Part shown: piece after piece, positions 17,661 to 27,507 of the stretch | Layout: the number at the start of each line of letters is the position of its first letter | How positions within the stretch are numbered: the first letter of the stretch is position 1 | From: Paracoccus homiensis | GTDB taxonomy: Bacteria; Pseudomonadota; Alphaproteobacteria; Rhodobacterales; Rhodobacteraceae | Direction: 5' to 3' | Assembly (NCBI RefSeq): GCF_900111675.1 | Contig: NZ_FOHO01000001.1 | Span: 186,001-250,000 of the forward strand | Length of the DNA: 64,000 nt | The notes under the pieces: model-generated | Told to the model about the DNA's origin: nothing | Database searches by the model: none | What the model saw: only the letters and a program-made list of their open reading frames with translations | Position numbers and translations under genes: made by a program

Positions 17661-19946
17661 ATGAAGATTCTCTGCCTCGGCGGCGGGCCCGCGGGTCTGT
17701 ATTTCGCGATCTCGATGAAGCTGCGCGACCCCGCGCATCAGGTCACGGTGCTGGAACGCAACCGGGCCAATGACACCTTCGGCTGGGGCGTCGTGCTGTC
17801 GGATGACGCGCTGGAACGGATGCAGCGCAACGATCCGCAATCGACGCAGGCGATCCGCGACAATTTCATCTACTGGGACGATATCGCCGTGATCCGCGAC
17901 GGCCATCGCGACGTGTCGGGCGGGCATGGCTTTGCCGGGATCGGACGCAAGAAGATGCTGACCCTACTGCAAGATCGCGCCCGCGAACTGGGCGTGGACA
18001 TGCGGTTTGAAACCGAATTCGGCAGCGCCGAAAGCTCTGCCGCGGATTACGATCTGGTCGTTGCCTCGGACGGGCTGAACAGCAAGGTCCGCAGCGAATA
18101 TCAGGATGTGTTCAAGCCCGATATCGACATGCGCCTGTGCAAGTTCATCTGGCTGGGCACCCACCAGAAATTCAACGACGCCTTCACCTTCATCTTCGAA
18201 CGCACTGAACACGGCTGGCTGTGGGCGCATGTCTACCAGTTCGACGACGACACCGCGACCTTCATCGTCGAATGCAGCCAGCAGACCTGGGACAGCTTTG
18301 GCTTTGAAGGGATGAGCAAGGACCAGATCGTCGAGACCTGCCGATCCGTCTTTGCCGATCATCTGGGCGGGCATGACCTGATGTCGAACGCGGCACATCT
18401 GCGCGGCTCGGCGGTGTGGATGAATTTTCCCCGCGTGATCTGCGACCGCTGGTACAAGGACAATGTCGTGCTGATGGGCGATGCGGCGGCGACGGGGCAC
18501 TTTTCCATCGGCTCGGGCACGCGGCTGGCCTTTGACAGTGCAATCGCGCTGGCCGAATACCTGCATTCCGAACCCACGATGCAGCGCGCTTTCGCCCGCT
18601 ATCAGGAAGAACGCCGGCTCGAGGTGCTGCGCCTGCAATCGGCGGCGCGCAACAGCCTTGAATGGTTCGAAGAAGTCGAGCGTTATTTCGACCTGCACCC
18701 GATCCAGTTCACCTATTCGCTGCTGACGCGCAGCCAGCGGATCAGCCATGAAAACCTGCGCCTGCGCGATCCCGACTGGGTGCGCCGGGCCGAGGACTGG
18801 TTTCAGCAGCAGGTAGGCGGTCAGGCCGGGCGCGCGCCGATGTTCGCGCCCTATCGGTTGCGCGACATGACACTGAAGAACCGCATCGTCGTATCGCCCA
18901 TGGCCCAATACAAGGCGGTCGAGGGCAAGCCGACGAACTGGCATCTGGTCCATTACGGCGAACGCGCCAAGGGCGGCGCGGGGCTTGTCTATACCGAGAT
19001 GACCTGCGTGTCGCCCGAAGGCCGCATCACCCCCGGTTGCCCCGGCCTCTATGCCCCCGAACACGAAGCCGCCTGGCGCGAGATCACCGATTTCGTGCAT
19101 CAGGAAACCGATGCCCGCATCTGCTGTCAGATCGGCCATTCGGGCCGCAAGGGCAGCACCCGCATCGGGTGGCAGGGCATGGACCAGCCGCTGCCGGATG
19201 GGAACTGGCCGATCATGTCGGCCTCGGATCTGCCGTGGTCGGCGGGAAACGCCGTGCCGCAGGAAATGACGCGGGCGCAGATGGATCAGGTCCGCGACGA
19301 ATTCGTCGCCGCGACCCGGATGGCCGAACGCGCCGGGTTCGACATGATCGAACTGCACGCCGCCCATGGCTATCTGATCAGCAGCTTCATCTCGCCGGTG
19401 TCGAACCGGCGCGGGGACGATTATGGCGGTTCACTGGACAATCGCATGCGCTGGCCGTTGGAGGTGTTTGCCGCCATGCGTGCCGTCTGGCCGCAGGGAA
19501 AACCGATCTCGGTCAGGATCAGCGCCAATGACTGGATCGGCGATCACGGCGTCACCCCCGAAGAGGCCGTGCAGATTGCCCGCATGTTCCGCGAAGCCGG
19601 GGCCGATATCATCGACGTCTCCGCCGGACAGACGACCCCCGACGCGCGCCCCGTCTATGGCCGCATGTTCCAGACGCCGTTTTCCGACCGCATCCGCAAC
19701 GAGGCCGGGATCGCGACCATGGCCGTCGGCAATATCTATGAGCCCGATCACGTGAATTCGATCCTGATGGCGGGGCGGGCCGATCTGGTCTGTCTGGCAC
19801 GCCCGCATCTGGCCGATCCCTACTGGACGCTGCATGCCGCCGTCGCGCTTAGCGATGAGGCGACGGAATGGCCCCTGCCCTATCTGGCCGGGCGCGATCA
19901 GGCCCGCCGCCTGGCCGAGCGTCAGGCCGAAGAGATCCGCGCATGA
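17661..19946 (+). CDS. 2-aminobenzoyl-CoA monooxygenase/reductase-type fused flavoprotein
   Basis: The 761-residue protein fuses two flavoenzymes. Residues 1 to about 390 are a class A flavin monooxygenase: [10 protein letters not shown] near the start, [10 protein letters not shown] in the middle and [20 protein letters not shown] for FAD ribityl binding. From about 393 to the end is an old-yellow-enzyme domain: [42 protein letters not shown] and [10 protein letters not shown]. This order and size (about 85 kDa) are those of 2-aminobenzoyl-CoA monooxygenase/reductase of Azoarcus evansii, which hydroxylates and then reduces the ring. Databases often name such proteins salicylyl-CoA 5-hydroxylase/oxidoreductase. 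The neighbouring tryptophan dioxygenase and benzoate-type ligase favour the anthranilate reading. It ends in a 4-base overlap with the SDR gene. Confidence 0.88.
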   Translation: MKILCLGGGPAGLYFAISMKLRDPAHQVTVLERNRANDTFGWGVVLSDDALERMQRNDPQSTQAIRDNFIYWDDIAVIRDGHRDVSGGHGFAGIGRKKMLTLLQDRARELGVDMRFETEFGSAESSAADYDLVVASDGLNSKVRSEYQDVFKPDIDMRLCKFIWLGTHQKFNDAFTFIFERTEHGWLWAHVYQFDDDTATFIVECSQQTWDSFGFEGMSKDQIVETCRSVFADHLGGHDLMSNAAHLRGSAVWMNFPRVICDRWYKDNVVLMGDAAATGHFSIGSGTRLAFDSAIALAEYLHSEPTMQRAFARYQEERRLEVLRLQSAARNSLEWFEEVERYFDLHPIQFTYSLLTRSQRISHENLRLRDPDWVRRAEDWFQQQVGGQAGRAPMFAPYRLRDMTLKNRIVVSPMAQYKAVEGKPTNWHLVHYGERAKGGAGLVYTEMTCVSPEGRITPGCPGLYAPEHEAAWREITDFVHQETDARICCQIGHSGRKGSTRIGWQGMDQPLPDGNWPIMSASDLPWSAGNAVPQEMTRAQMDQVRDEFVAATRMAERAGFDMIELHAAHGYLISSFISPVSNRRGDDYGGSLDNRMRWPLEVFAAMRAVWPQGKPISVRISANDWIGDHGVTPEEAVQIARMFREAGADIIDVSAGQTTPDARPVYGRMFQTPFSDRIRNEAGIATMAVGNIYEPDHVNSILMAGRADLVCLARPHLADPYWTLHAAVALSDEATEWPLPYLAGRDQARRLAERQAEEIRA

Positions 19947-20668
19947 GCCGCGTTCTGATCACCGGCGGTGGCAGCGGCACGGGCGCTGACATGGCCCGCG
20001 CCTTTGCCAGCGCCGGGCACGAGGTCGTCATCACGGGGCGCAGCATGGACAAGCTGGCGCAGGTGGCGACGGACGGCATCCGCGCCGTTCCGGGCGATGT
20101 CGGCAATCCCGATCAGGTGCGCGAGATGTTCGAACAGGCCGGGCCCTGTCAGATCGTGATCGCCAATGCCGGGATGGCCGAGGCCGCGCCCTTTGCCAAG
20201 GTCGATCCGGACCACTGGCAGCGCATGATCGCCACCAATCTGACCGGCACCTTCCTGACCTTTCAGCATGGCCTGGCACAGATGCAGGCGGGCGGGCGGC
20301 TGATCGCCATCGCCTCGATCGCGGGGCTGCGCGGGGCCGCCTATGCCGCACCCTATGCTGCCAGCAAGCATGGCGTGATGGGTCTGGTGCGGTCGCTTGC
20401 GCATGAGGTGGCGAAAAAAGGCATCACCGTGAACGCGATCTGCCCCGGCTTTCTGGATACCGACATGACGCGCCGCAGCATCGCCAATATCGTCGAAAAG
20501 ACCGGCCGCAGCGAGGCCGAGGCGCTTGCATCCCTGACCGCGCGAAACCCGCAGGGCCGCTTGGTCGCGCCCGCCGAGGTGACGGGCACGGCCATGTGGC
20601 TGGCCTCGCCCGCGGCGGCCAGCGTGAACGGGCAGGCCATCATGCTGGACGGGGGCGAAAGCGCATGA
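19943..20668 (+). CDS. Short-chain dehydrogenase/reductase
   Basis: SDR of 241 residues. The NAD(P)-binding loop is [16 protein letters not shown], followed by [11 protein letters not shown], the catalytic serine in IASIAGLRG, and the YxxxK pair in PYAASKHG. The C-terminal [13 protein letters not shown] is typical. It is probably a beta-hydroxyacyl-CoA dehydrogenase or ketoreductase acting on ring-derived CoA esters in this cluster; the exact substrate is inferred from context only. Both ends use 4-base ATGA overlaps, with the monooxygenase gene before and the MarR gene after. Confidence 0.9.
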   Translation: MSRVLITGGGSGTGADMARAFASAGHEVVITGRSMDKLAQVATDGIRAVPGDVGNPDQVREMFEQAGPCQIVIANAGMAEAAPFAKVDPDHWQRMIATNLTGTFLTFQHGLAQMQAGGRLIAIASIAGLRGAAYAAPYAASKHGVMGLVRSLAHEVAKKGITVNAICPGFLDTDMTRRSIANIVEKTGRSEAEALASLTARNPQGRLVAPAEVTGTAMWLASPAAASVNGQAIMLDGGESA

Positions 20669-21099
20669 ACGATCTGTCCAAGCGCCGGCTGAAGACCTGG
20701 GTGCGGATGCTGGGCGTGACCCGCGCCGCCGAAAACCGGCTGCGCGACTATCTGCGCCGCGAACATGACACCACCCTGCCGCGTTTCGACGTGATGGCCG
20801 CGCTGTGGCGGCGGCGCGACGGGGTCACGATGTCGGAACTGTCGCGGATGCTGCTGGTGTCGAACGGGAATGCGACGGCGGTGGTGGACCGTCTGGAAAA
20901 GGACGGGCTGGCCCGCCGCGAGGCCGAGGATGGCGACCGCCGCCGCATTCGCGTGCGCCTGACACCCGAGGGGCTGACCGCCTTCGAGGCCATGGCAACC
21001 GGCCACGAGGCCGAGGTCGATGCCATCTTCGCCAACCTGGGCGAAGCCGATCTGGACATGATGCGCGACATTCTTGCCCGCGCCGGGAGACACGAATGA
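20665..21099 (+). CDS. MarR-family transcriptional regulator inside the catabolic operon
   Basis: The 144-residue winged-helix protein has the MarR fold: [20 protein letters not shown], recognition helix [20 protein letters not shown], and wing [16 protein letters not shown]. MarR proteins in aromatic-acyl-CoA operons are commonly repressors released by an aryl-CoA ligand; by analogy, 2-aminobenzoyl-CoA is the likely inducer here (inference). It is cotranslated with the SDR and the crotonase (4-base overlaps at both ends), so the regulator is made in proportion to the enzymes. Candidate operators lie at 17599-17614 and 17624-17660. Confidence 0.92.
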   Translation: MNDLSKRRLKTWVRMLGVTRAAENRLRDYLRREHDTTLPRFDVMAALWRRRDGVTMSELSRMLLVSNGNATAVVDRLEKDGLARREAEDGDRRRIRVRLTPEGLTAFEAMATGHEAEVDAIFANLGEADLDMMRDILARAGRHE

Positions 21100-21908
21100 C
21101 ACCGATCCGCATGGCGAATCTGACGCCGCAGCATTTCCACTGGCAGGTCACCGACCGCATCGCCGTGATCCGCCTGAACCGCCCCGAACGCAAGAACCCG
21201 CTGACCTTCGACAGCTATGCCGAACTGGGCCGCACCTTTCGCGATCTGACGCATGCCGAGGATGTGGATGTGGTCGTTCTGGCCAGCAATGGCGGCAATT
21301 TCTGTTCCGGCGGCGATGTCCATGACATCATCGGCCCGCTGGTCGCGATGGAAATGCCGGAACTGCTGGCCTTTACCCGCATGACGGGTGAGCTGGTCAA
21401 GGCGATGATCCATTGCGGCAAGCCGGTGATCGCCGCAGTCGAAGGGATCTGTGTCGGCGCGGGCGCGATCATGGCCATGGCCAGCGATCTGCGGCTGGCG
21501 GCACCCTCGGCCAAGGCGGCATTCCTGTTCACCCGCGTCGGTCTGGCCGGCTGCGACATGGGCGCCTGCGCCATGTTGCCCCGCATCATCGGTCAGGGCC
21601 GCGCCGCCGAATTGCTGTATACCGGCCGCGTCCTGCGCGCCGAAGAGGGCGAGCGCTGGGGCTTCTGGAACAGTCTGCACGAGGATGTCGAGGCCGCGGC
21701 CATGGAACTGGCACGCGCCATCGCGGCCGGGCCGGTCTGGGCGCATGGCATCACCAAGACGCAGCTGAACCAAGAGTGGAACATGGGTCTGGATCAGGCG
21801 ATCGAAGCCGAGGCGCAGGCCCAGGCGATCTGCATGAAGACCCGCGATTTCGAACGTGCCTACCGCGCCTTCGTCAAGAAGGAACAACCGGTGTTTCAAG
21901 GCGACTGA
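21096..21908 (+). CDS. Enoyl-CoA hydratase/isomerase family protein lacking canonical catalytic glutamates
   Basis: Crotonase-fold protein of 270 residues with the oxyanion-hole stretches [14 protein letters not shown] and [19 protein letters not shown]. Aligned to mammalian enoyl-CoA hydratase, the first catalytic Glu (in GGGCELAM) is Ile here, and the second (in QPEILLG) is Phe. An alternative acid is the Asp of [16 protein letters not shown] plain hydratase is thus doubtful; a hydrolase or isomerase acting on the ring product, perhaps ring opening, is possible. The start at 21096 overlaps the MarR stop by 4 bases. The gene is followed by a 34-base gap holding a copy of the dispersed repeat tail. 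Confidence 0.88.
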   Translation: MTPIRMANLTPQHFHWQVTDRIAVIRLNRPERKNPLTFDSYAELGRTFRDLTHAEDVDVVVLASNGGNFCSGGDVHDIIGPLVAMEMPELLAFTRMTGELVKAMIHCGKPVIAAVEGICVGAGAIMAMASDLRLAAPSAKAAFLFTRVGLAGCDMGACAMLPRIIGQGRAAELLYTGRVLRAEEGERWGFWNSLHEDVEAAAMELARAIAAGPVWAHGITKTQLNQEWNMGLDQAIEAEAQAQAICMKTRDFERAYRAFVKKEQPVFQGD

Positions 21909-21920
21909 CCTGCGCCATTT

Positions 21921-21943
21921 GGGTATTTGGACAAAGAAGAAGA
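21921..21943 (+). repeat. Tail-only copy of the dispersed repeat
   Basis: GGGTATTTGGACAAAG plus AAGAAGA matches 376-398 with one mismatch. The hairpin half is missing. The purine run serves as ribosome-binding site and its last base is the A of the acyl-CoA dehydrogenase ATG (21943). Confidence 0.7.
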
Positions 21944-23073
21944 TGGACCGAAGCTTTCTGGACTGGCCGTTTTTCGAGGATCGTCACCGCGAGCTGGCGG
22001 CGGCGCTGGACGAATGGGCCGGGGCGGCGCTGCCGGTCGATCACGGCGACGTGGACGCGGCCTGCCGGGGATTGGTGCGTGATCTGGGCGCGGGTGGCTG
22101 GCTGCGGCACTCGGGCGGTGAGGTGCTGGACATTCGCAGCCTGTGCCTGATCCGCGAAACGCTGGCCCGGCATGACGGGCTGGCGGATTTCGCCTTTGCA
22201 ATGCAAGGGTTGGGAATGGGGGCCGTGTCCCTGTTCGGCACAGCTGCGCAGCGCGGCTGGCTGGAACGCACGCGGACCGGCGCGGCGATTTCGGGCTTTG
22301 CGCTGACCGAGCCGGGATCGGGATCGGATGTGGCCCGAACGGCCACCACCGCGCGGCGCGAGGGCGATGGCTGGGTTCTGGATGGCGAGAAGACCTATAT
22401 TTCGAATGGCGGGATCGCGGATGTCTATGTGATCTTTGCCCGCACGGGTGAAGCCCAAGGGGCAAGGGGGCTGTCGGCCTTTCTGCTGCCTGCCGAAACG
22501 CCCGGGCTGCGTGTGGTCGAGCGGATCGAGGTCATGGCGCCGCATCCCCTGGCGCATCTGCGGCTGGAGGGGGTGCGGCTGCCCGCGGACGCGCTGATTG
22601 GCGAGGCGGGGTCCGGGTTTCGTATCGCCATGACAGTTCTGGATCATTTCCGCCCGACCGTCGGGGCCGCCGCGCTTGGCTTTGCGCGGCGGGCGCTGGA
22701 CGAGGCCGTGATCCGCGTGCGCGAGCGGCAATTGTTCGGCGCACCGATGGCCGAACTGCAGATGGTTCAGGGGCATATCGCCGATATGGCGCTGAAGATC
22801 GATGCCGCCGCGCTGCTGGTCTATCGCGCGGCCTGGACCAAGGACATGGGCGCGCCGCGCATCACCCGCGAGGCGGCGATGGCCAAGCTGTATGCGACCG
22901 AGGCCGCGCAGCAGGTGATCGATCAGGCGGTGCAGTTATGGGGCGGCGACGGCGTCCGGCGCGGCACCATGGTCGAAAGCCTGTATCGCGAGATCCGCGC
23001 CCTGCGCATCTATGAAGGCGCCAGCGATGTGCAGAAGCTGATCATCGCCCGCAACATCCTGGAGGGCGCATGA
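21943..23073 (+). CDS. Acyl-CoA dehydrogenase family protein
   Basis: FAD-dependent acyl-CoA dehydrogenase of 376 residues. Signature 1 is [20 protein letters not shown] and the C-terminal region has [20 protein letters not shown] and [17 protein letters not shown], with the likely catalytic glutamate in YEGASDVQ. A middle beta domain and four-helix C-terminal domain are present. In this cluster it would oxidise a saturated or partly reduced CoA ester formed after ring opening. The ATG lies at the end of a dispersed-repeat tail that provides the purine-rich binding site. It overlaps the thioesterase gene by 4 bases. Confidence 0.92.
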   Translation: MDRSFLDWPFFEDRHRELAAALDEWAGAALPVDHGDVDAACRGLVRDLGAGGWLRHSGGEVLDIRSLCLIRETLARHDGLADFAFAMQGLGMGAVSLFGTAAQRGWLERTRTGAAISGFALTEPGSGSDVARTATTARREGDGWVLDGEKTYISNGGIADVYVIFARTGEAQGARGLSAFLLPAETPGLRVVERIEVMAPHPLAHLRLEGVRLPADALIGEAGSGFRIAMTVLDHFRPTVGAAALGFARRALDEAVIRVRERQLFGAPMAELQMVQGHIADMALKIDAAALLVYRAAWTKDMGAPRITREAAMAKLYATEAAQQVIDQAVQLWGGDGVRRGTMVESLYREIRALRIYEGASDVQKLIIARNILEGA

Positions 23074-23459
23074 GCTATCAGCGCAGCATCGCGATCGAGT
23101 TCTGCCACTGCGATCCGGCGGGGATCGTGTTCTACCCCCGCTACGCCGAGATGGTGAATTCCGTGGTCGAGAACTTCATGGCCGAAGAGGTCGGCTATCC
23201 TTTCGCGCAGATGATCGCAGAGGGGTACGGCATGCCAACCGCACGGCTGGAAGTGGATTTCCGCAAACCCTCGCGTCTTGGGGATCGGCTGGACTGGCAT
23301 TTGCGGGTCGAGCATCTGGGCCGCACGAGTGCGCGGTTCCTGGTGACCGCCGATGACCGGATCGAGGCCCGCGCCACCGTCGTCTGGATGGATCGCGATT
23401 TCCGCCCGGCCCCCTGGCCCGCCCATATTCGCCCCCGTTTCGAGGCCCATCATGCATGA
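23070..23459 (+). CDS. Hotdog-fold thioesterase (4-hydroxybenzoyl-CoA thioesterase type)
   Basis: The 129-residue protein has the 4HBT active-site motif [19 protein letters not shown], with the aspartate that in the Pseudomonas 4-hydroxybenzoyl-CoA thioesterase attacks or positions the thioester. It probably frees CoA from dead-end or off-pathway aromatic CoA esters, or hydrolyses a pathway intermediate; the family has both uses. Overlaps tie it to the acyl-CoA dehydrogenase gene (4 bases) and to the Rid gene (8 bases). Confidence 0.9.
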   Translation: MSYQRSIAIEFCHCDPAGIVFYPRYAEMVNSVVENFMAEEVGYPFAQMIAEGYGMPTARLEVDFRKPSRLGDRLDWHLRVEHLGRTSARFLVTADDRIEARATVVWMDRDFRPAPWPAHIRPRFEAHHA

Positions 23460-23847
23460 ACACCTGCATCCCGCGAACTGGAAACGCGCTGTCGGCTATG
23501 CCAATGGCATCGCCGCGCGTGGCCGGATGATCTTTACCGGCGGGCTGGTCGGCTGGGACGCCGATCAACAGTTCCGGACCGACGATTTCGCCGGTCAGGT
23601 CCGGCAGGTTCTGGAAAATATCGTCGCGGTTCTGGCCGAGGGCGGCGCGGGGCCCGAACATCTGGTGCGGCTGACCTGGTATGTCACCGACAAGCAGGAA
23701 TACCTGTCCGCGCTGCGCGAGGTCGGCTCCGCCTATCGCGAGGTGATCGGCCGTCATTTCCCGGCCATGGCGCTGGTTCAGGTCGCCGGGCTGGTCGAGG
23801 ACCGCGCCAAGGTCGAGATCGAGGCAACAGCGGTCGTTCCGGACTGA
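23452..23847 (+). CDS. Rid-family (YjgF/UK114) protein, catalytic arginine absent
   Basis: Small trimer-forming Rid protein of 131 residues: RMIFTGGLVGWDAD, QVRQVLENIVAVLAEGG, and FPAMALVQVAGLVEDRAKVE. In RidA the arginine of the PARS segment (Arg105 in E. coli) binds the imine substrate's carboxylate; the equivalent here is Met (FPAMAL). That places it with non-canonical Rid subfamilies often found in catabolic operons. In this pathway an amino-cyclohexene or enamine intermediate is expected after dearomatisation, so a role in enamine/imine hydrolysis is plausible, though the lost arginine argues for a different chemistry. It overlaps the thioesterase gene by 8 bases. Confidence 0.88.
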   Translation: MHEHLHPANWKRAVGYANGIAARGRMIFTGGLVGWDADQQFRTDDFAGQVRQVLENIVAVLAEGGAGPEHLVRLTWYVTDKQEYLSALREVGSAYREVIGRHFPAMALVQVAGLVEDRAKVEIEATAVVPD

Positions 23848-23863
23848 TCAACAGGAGTGGAAG

Positions 23864-25492
23864 ATGGTGAAACTGGGACCAAGCGGACATACCGACAGCT
23901 TTACCCGCGACAATCTTCCACCGCCCGCGGCCTGGCCCGAGATCGACCTGTCGGGTTTTGATTATCCCGACTGGATCAATATCGGGGCCGAGCTGACCGA
24001 TCACATGGTCGATCGCGGCTTTGGCGACCGCAATGCACTGGTCGGAAATGGCCGGGCGCGCACCTACAAGGAACTGGCCGACTGGACCAACCGGCTGGCC
24101 CATGCGCTGGTCGAGGATTACGGCATCCGGCCCGGCAACCGGGTGCTGATCCGGTCGGCGAACAACCCGGCGATGGTGGCCTGCTGGCTGGCCGCGACCA
24201 AGGCGGGGGCGGTCGTCGTGAACTCGATGCCGATGCTGCGCGCCAAGGAACTGGGTCAGATCATCGACAAGGCCCGGATCACCCATGCGCTGTGCGACAC
24301 GCGGCTGATGGACGAACTGGTCGCGGCCGCCAAGGATTCGCCGTTTCTGGAAACGGTGGTCGGTTTTGACGGTACCGCCAATCACGACGCCGAACTGGAT
24401 CGCGCCGCGCTGACGAAGCCGGTGAAATTCGACGCGGTCCGGACCGGGCGCGACGATGTGGCGCTGTTGGGTTTCACCAGCGGCAGCACGGGCGAGCCGA
24501 AGGCGACGATGCATTTCCACCGCGACATCCTGGTCATCGCGGACGGCTATGCCAAAGAGGTGCTGGGCGTCACGCCCGACGATGTCTTTGTCGGCAGCCC
24601 GCCCCTGGCCTTCACCTTCGGGCTGGGCGGGCTGGCGGTGTTTCCGCTGCGCTTCGGGGCGTCGGCGGTGCTGCTGGAAAACGCCTCGCCGCCCAACATG
24701 ATCGAGATCATTCAGCGCCACCGCGCCACGATCTGTTTCACCGCGCCCACCGCCTATCGGGTGATGCTGCGCGCGATGGATGAGGGGGCCGACCTTTCCA
24801 GCCTGCGCGCCGCCGTCAGCGCGGGCGAAACCCTGCCTGCGCCGGTCTGGCAGGAATGGCACGACAAGACCGGCAAGCCGATGCTGGACGGGATCGGCGC
24901 GACCGAGATGCTGCATATCTTCATCACCAACCGCTTTGACGACAGCCATCCGGGCTGCACCGGGCGGCCCGTGGGCGGTTATCGCGCCAGGATCGTCGGA
25001 CCCGACGGGCAGGAACTGCCCCGCGGCGAGATGGGCCGCCTTGCGGTGATCGGACCGATCGGCTGTCGCTATCTGGATGACCCGCGGCAGGGCGATTATG
25101 TCCAGAATGGCTGGAACCTGACCGGCGATACCTTCTGGCAGGACGAGGACGGACGCTTTCACTTTGCCGCCCGGTCGGACGATATCATCCTGTCGGCGGG
25201 CTATAATATCGCCGGCCCCGATGTCGAGGCCGCGCTGCTGGCCCATGCCGATGTGGCCGAATGCGCGGTGATCGGCGCCCCCGATCCCGAACGCGGACAG
25301 ATCGTGCAGGCACATGTCGTGCTTGCCGAGGGTGTCAGCGCCGATCAGGCCACGATCGACCGGCTGCAACGGCATGTGAAGGACACGATCGCGCCTTTCA
25401 AATACCCGCGCAGCATCGTGTTCTGCACCTCGCTGCCCAAGACGCAGACCGGCAAGATTCAACGATTCAGACTGAAAGATCAAAAGGATTAA
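23864..25492 (+). CDS. Benzoate-type CoA ligase, probable 2-aminobenzoate--CoA ligase
   Basis: ANL-superfamily adenylating enzyme of 542 residues that activates an aromatic acid with ATP and CoA. P-loop-like motif [18 protein letters not shown]5 motif [14 protein letters not shown], then [18 protein letters not shown] and [11 protein letters not shown], and the C-terminal catalytic lysine in [12 protein letters not shown]. The domain order and length match benzoate- and 2-aminobenzoate-CoA ligases. ACAGGAG 6 bases before the ATG supports the start at 23864. Lying between the ring-attacking flavoprotein and tryptophan dioxygenase, anthranilate is the most likely substrate; benzoate or salicylate cannot be excluded. 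Confidence 0.9.
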   Translation: MVKLGPSGHTDSFTRDNLPPPAAWPEIDLSGFDYPDWINIGAELTDHMVDRGFGDRNALVGNGRARTYKELADWTNRLAHALVEDYGIRPGNRVLIRSANNPAMVACWLAATKAGAVVVNSMPMLRAKELGQIIDKARITHALCDTRLMDELVAAAKDSPFLETVVGFDGTANHDAELDRAALTKPVKFDAVRTGRDDVALLGFTSGSTGEPKATMHFHRDILVIADGYAKEVLGVTPDDVFVGSPPLAFTFGLGGLAVFPLRFGASAVLLENASPPNMIEIIQRHRATICFTAPTAYRVMLRAMDEGADLSSLRAAVSAGETLPAPVWQEWHDKTGKPMLDGIGATEMLHIFITNRFDDSHPGCTGRPVGGYRARIVGPDGQELPRGEMGRLAVIGPIGCRYLDDPRQGDYVQNGWNLTGDTFWQDEDGRFHFAARSDDIILSAGYNIAGPDVEAALLAHADVAECAVIGAPDPERGQIVQAHVVLAEGVSADQATIDRLQRHVKDTIAPFKYPRSIVFCTSLPKTQTGKIQRFRLKDQKD

Positions 25493-25493
25493 G

Positions 25494-26321
25494 ATGAGCG
25501 ACGGCTATGATCCCTCGTCCGAAGGCGCACAGATGTCATTCGACGGGCGGATGTCCTATGGCGACTATCTGGGGCTGGACCGCATCCTGACGGCGCAGCA
25601 TCCGCTCTCGACCGCCCATGACGAGATGCTGTTCATCATCCAGCACCAGACCAGCGAATTGTGGCTGAAACTGGCGCTGCATGAAATGAACGCGGCGCGC
25701 GACCGGATCGGGGCGGGCGAGCTGCAACCGGCCTTCAAGATGCTGACCCGCGTGGCGCGGATCATGGAACAGCTGAACAGCGCATGGGACGTGCTGCGCA
25801 CCATGACCCCCAGCGAATATACCGATTTCCGCGAAAGTCTGGGCGAAAGCAGCGGCTTTCAATCGCATCAGTACCGGCTGATCGAATTCGTCGCCGGCAA
25901 CCGCAACATGGCGATGATCCGCCCGCATGAACACCGTCCCGAACTGGCCCGCATCCTGACCGAGGAAATCGCCCGCCCCTCCCTTTACGATACGGTGCTG
26001 GAACGATTGCGGCTGGCAGGGTTCGACATTCCCGCCCGCGAACGGCTGGACCAGCCGCATCAACCGAACGATGCCGCCCGCATGGCATGGGCCGCGATCT
26101 ATCGCGATCCGGCCCGCTATTGGGAACTGTACGAATTGGCCGAGAAGCTGGTCGATTTCGAAGACTATTTCCGCCGCTGGCGGTTCAACCATGTGACCAC
26201 GGTGGAACGCATCATCGGCTTCAAGCGTGGCTCGGGCGGGACATCGGGGGTGAACTACCTGCGCCGGATGCTGGACGTGGTGCTGTTTCCCGATCTGTGG
26301 GAATTGCGCACCGAATTATGA
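25494..26321 (+). CDS. kynA: Tryptophan 2,3-dioxygenase
   Basis: Heme enzyme opening the indole ring of L-tryptophan with O2 to N-formylkynurenine, first step of the kynurenine pathway. The 275-residue product is typical in length for the tetrameric bacterial enzyme. Motifs: [51 protein letters not shown], and the C-terminal [17 protein letters not shown] with the proximal heme histidine, followed by [15 protein letters not shown]. It starts one base after the ligase stop, so it is co-transcribed. Formamidase and kynureninase, needed to reach anthranilate, are not in the window. Confidence 0.96.
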   Translation: MSDGYDPSSEGAQMSFDGRMSYGDYLGLDRILTAQHPLSTAHDEMLFIIQHQTSELWLKLALHEMNAARDRIGAGELQPAFKMLTRVARIMEQLNSAWDVLRTMTPSEYTDFRESLGESSGFQSHQYRLIEFVAGNRNMAMIRPHEHRPELARILTEEIARPSLYDTVLERLRLAGFDIPARERLDQPHQPNDAARMAWAAIYRDPARYWELYELAEKLVDFEDYFRRWRFNHVTTVERIIGFKRGSGGTSGVNYLRRMLDVVLFPDLWELRTEL

Positions 26322-26341
26322 CCCAGGGAAAGGACCATATC

Positions 26342-26791
26342 ATGACCGATGAAACACCGGGCATCACCGGCGCGGAACAGGCACTTGGCGGCACCTCGTG
26401 GAATGTGGTGGGTCAGACCTACACGCCCAAGCTGCACAGCGAAAATGTCATGATCTGGCATGCGACGGTTCCGGCGGACAGCTTCGTGCCGCCCCATATC
26501 CACCCCACACAGGACGAATGGATCGTCATGCTGGACGGCGAATTGCAGGTGGAATTCGGCGATCAGGTCCATATTGCGGGGCCCGGCGACACCGTCCGTA
26601 TGCCGCGCGGCATCGCGCATGGCATCTTCAACCGATCGGGGCGGACGGCAAGCTGCGTGTTCGGGGTCGCCCCGTCGCGCAAGATCTTCGCGCTGTTCGG
26701 GGCGCTTGACGGCGTCACCGACCCGGCCGAGCTTGCCCGCATCTCGGCCCTGCACGAGGTCGAGTTCCTGCCCCCACCCGACGCGGACTAG
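26342..26791 (+). CDS. Cupin-domain protein
   Basis: Single-domain cupin of 149 residues. Cupin motif 1 is VPPHIHPTQDEWIVMLDGEL (two His and a Glu for metal) and motif 2 contains GDTVRMPRGIAHGIFN (final His ligand). A function cannot be assigned; it does not look like 3-hydroxyanthranilate dioxygenase. As last gene of the tryptophan/anthranilate cluster it may be a dioxygenase, isomerase or binding protein for an intermediate. Start at 26342 was chosen for AGGGAAAGGA upstream; an alternative ATG at 26318 overlaps the kynA stop by 4 bases and would add eight residues. Confidence 0.82.
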   Translation: MTDETPGITGAEQALGGTSWNVVGQTYTPKLHSENVMIWHATVPADSFVPPHIHPTQDEWIVMLDGELQVEFGDQVHIAGPGDTVRMPRGIAHGIFNRSGRTASCVFGVAPSRKIFALFGALDGVTDPAELARISALHEVEFLPPPDAD

Positions 26792-27507
26792 TCCTTGTCG
26801 CGCCGCGCGTAATAGCCATAGCCCGCCGCTTCGCGAAATCCCATCGCATCATACAGCGCGCGGGCCCCGGTATTGGCGCGGCTTACGGCCAACCCCAGAC
26901 GCGACGCGCCCTGTTCCTGCGCCCAGAAGGCCGCCTGCCGAACGACCCAGCGGGCCAGCCCCCGCCTGCGCCAGCGGTCCAGAACCTCGATCCCGTGCAG
27001 CATCGCCACCGGACCCTGAATGGCAACAAAGGCGGCGGCGGCGGCGCGATCCTCGACCCGGCCCAGAATCGCGGTTTTCGGGGCGGGCACGCGATCCATC
27101 ACGGCCTGACGCGCCCGCGTGATATTGCCCGCCGCCCAGATGTCGCGCTGAATCGCCATGGGCGGCCAGACACAGAAGGTGGTCACGGGCGGGATCGCGC
27201 AATCGGTCAGATCGGCGGCGGCGATGTCCAGAATTGCGGTCGGGGTCTCCCGCCGATAGCCGCGCTGTTCAAGCGCCGCGATCAGGTCCTGATCCTGATC
27301 CAGCGCGCGGAACATGGGCACCTGCCCCCAACCCGCATGGATCTGCGCCGCGCGGTCGATATCATCACCCACCCAGTCGCCATCGACCCGGGCCGAGCTG
27401 ACACGCCCCCCGGCCCCCAGCCCGCGCCCCACCAGAAACCCGCCCGCGCGGGCATATTCGGCGGCGGGCCAGGTCGCCTCGAACGCGTTGGCCAGATCGC
27501 GATCCAT
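26788..27507 (-). CDS. GNAT-family N-acetyltransferase
   Basis: Acetyltransferase of 239 residues. The acetyl-CoA-binding motif A is in the C-terminal half: VLDRWRRRGLARWVVRQAAF, followed by LAVSRANTGARALYDAMGF, a typical GNAT motif B. The N-terminal half is divergent and may bind the acceptor, which is unknown. The start codon ATG 27507 overlaps the stop of the cinA-like gene by one base; a GTG one codon earlier is also possible. The 3' end overlaps the cupin gene by 4 bases, convergently. Confidence 0.88.
   Translation of the reverse strand: MDRDLANAFEATWPAAEYARAGGFLVGRGLGAGGRVSSARVDGDWVGDDIDRAAQIHAGWGQVPMFRALDQDQDLIAALEQRGYRRETPTAILDIAAADLTDCAIPPVTTFCVWPPMAIQRDIWAAGNITRARQAVMDRVPAPKTAILGRVEDRAAAAAFVAIQGPVAMLHGIEVLDRWRRRGLARWVVRQAAFWAQEQGASRLGLAVSRANTGARALYDAMGFREAAGYGYYARRDKD

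Noticed and set aside
17661..19946. Naming this gene a salicylyl-CoA 5-hydroxylase
   Set aside because: The fused OYE domain, the size and the kynA and ligase neighbours point to 2-aminobenzoyl-CoA. The salicylate name stays possible and should be tested.
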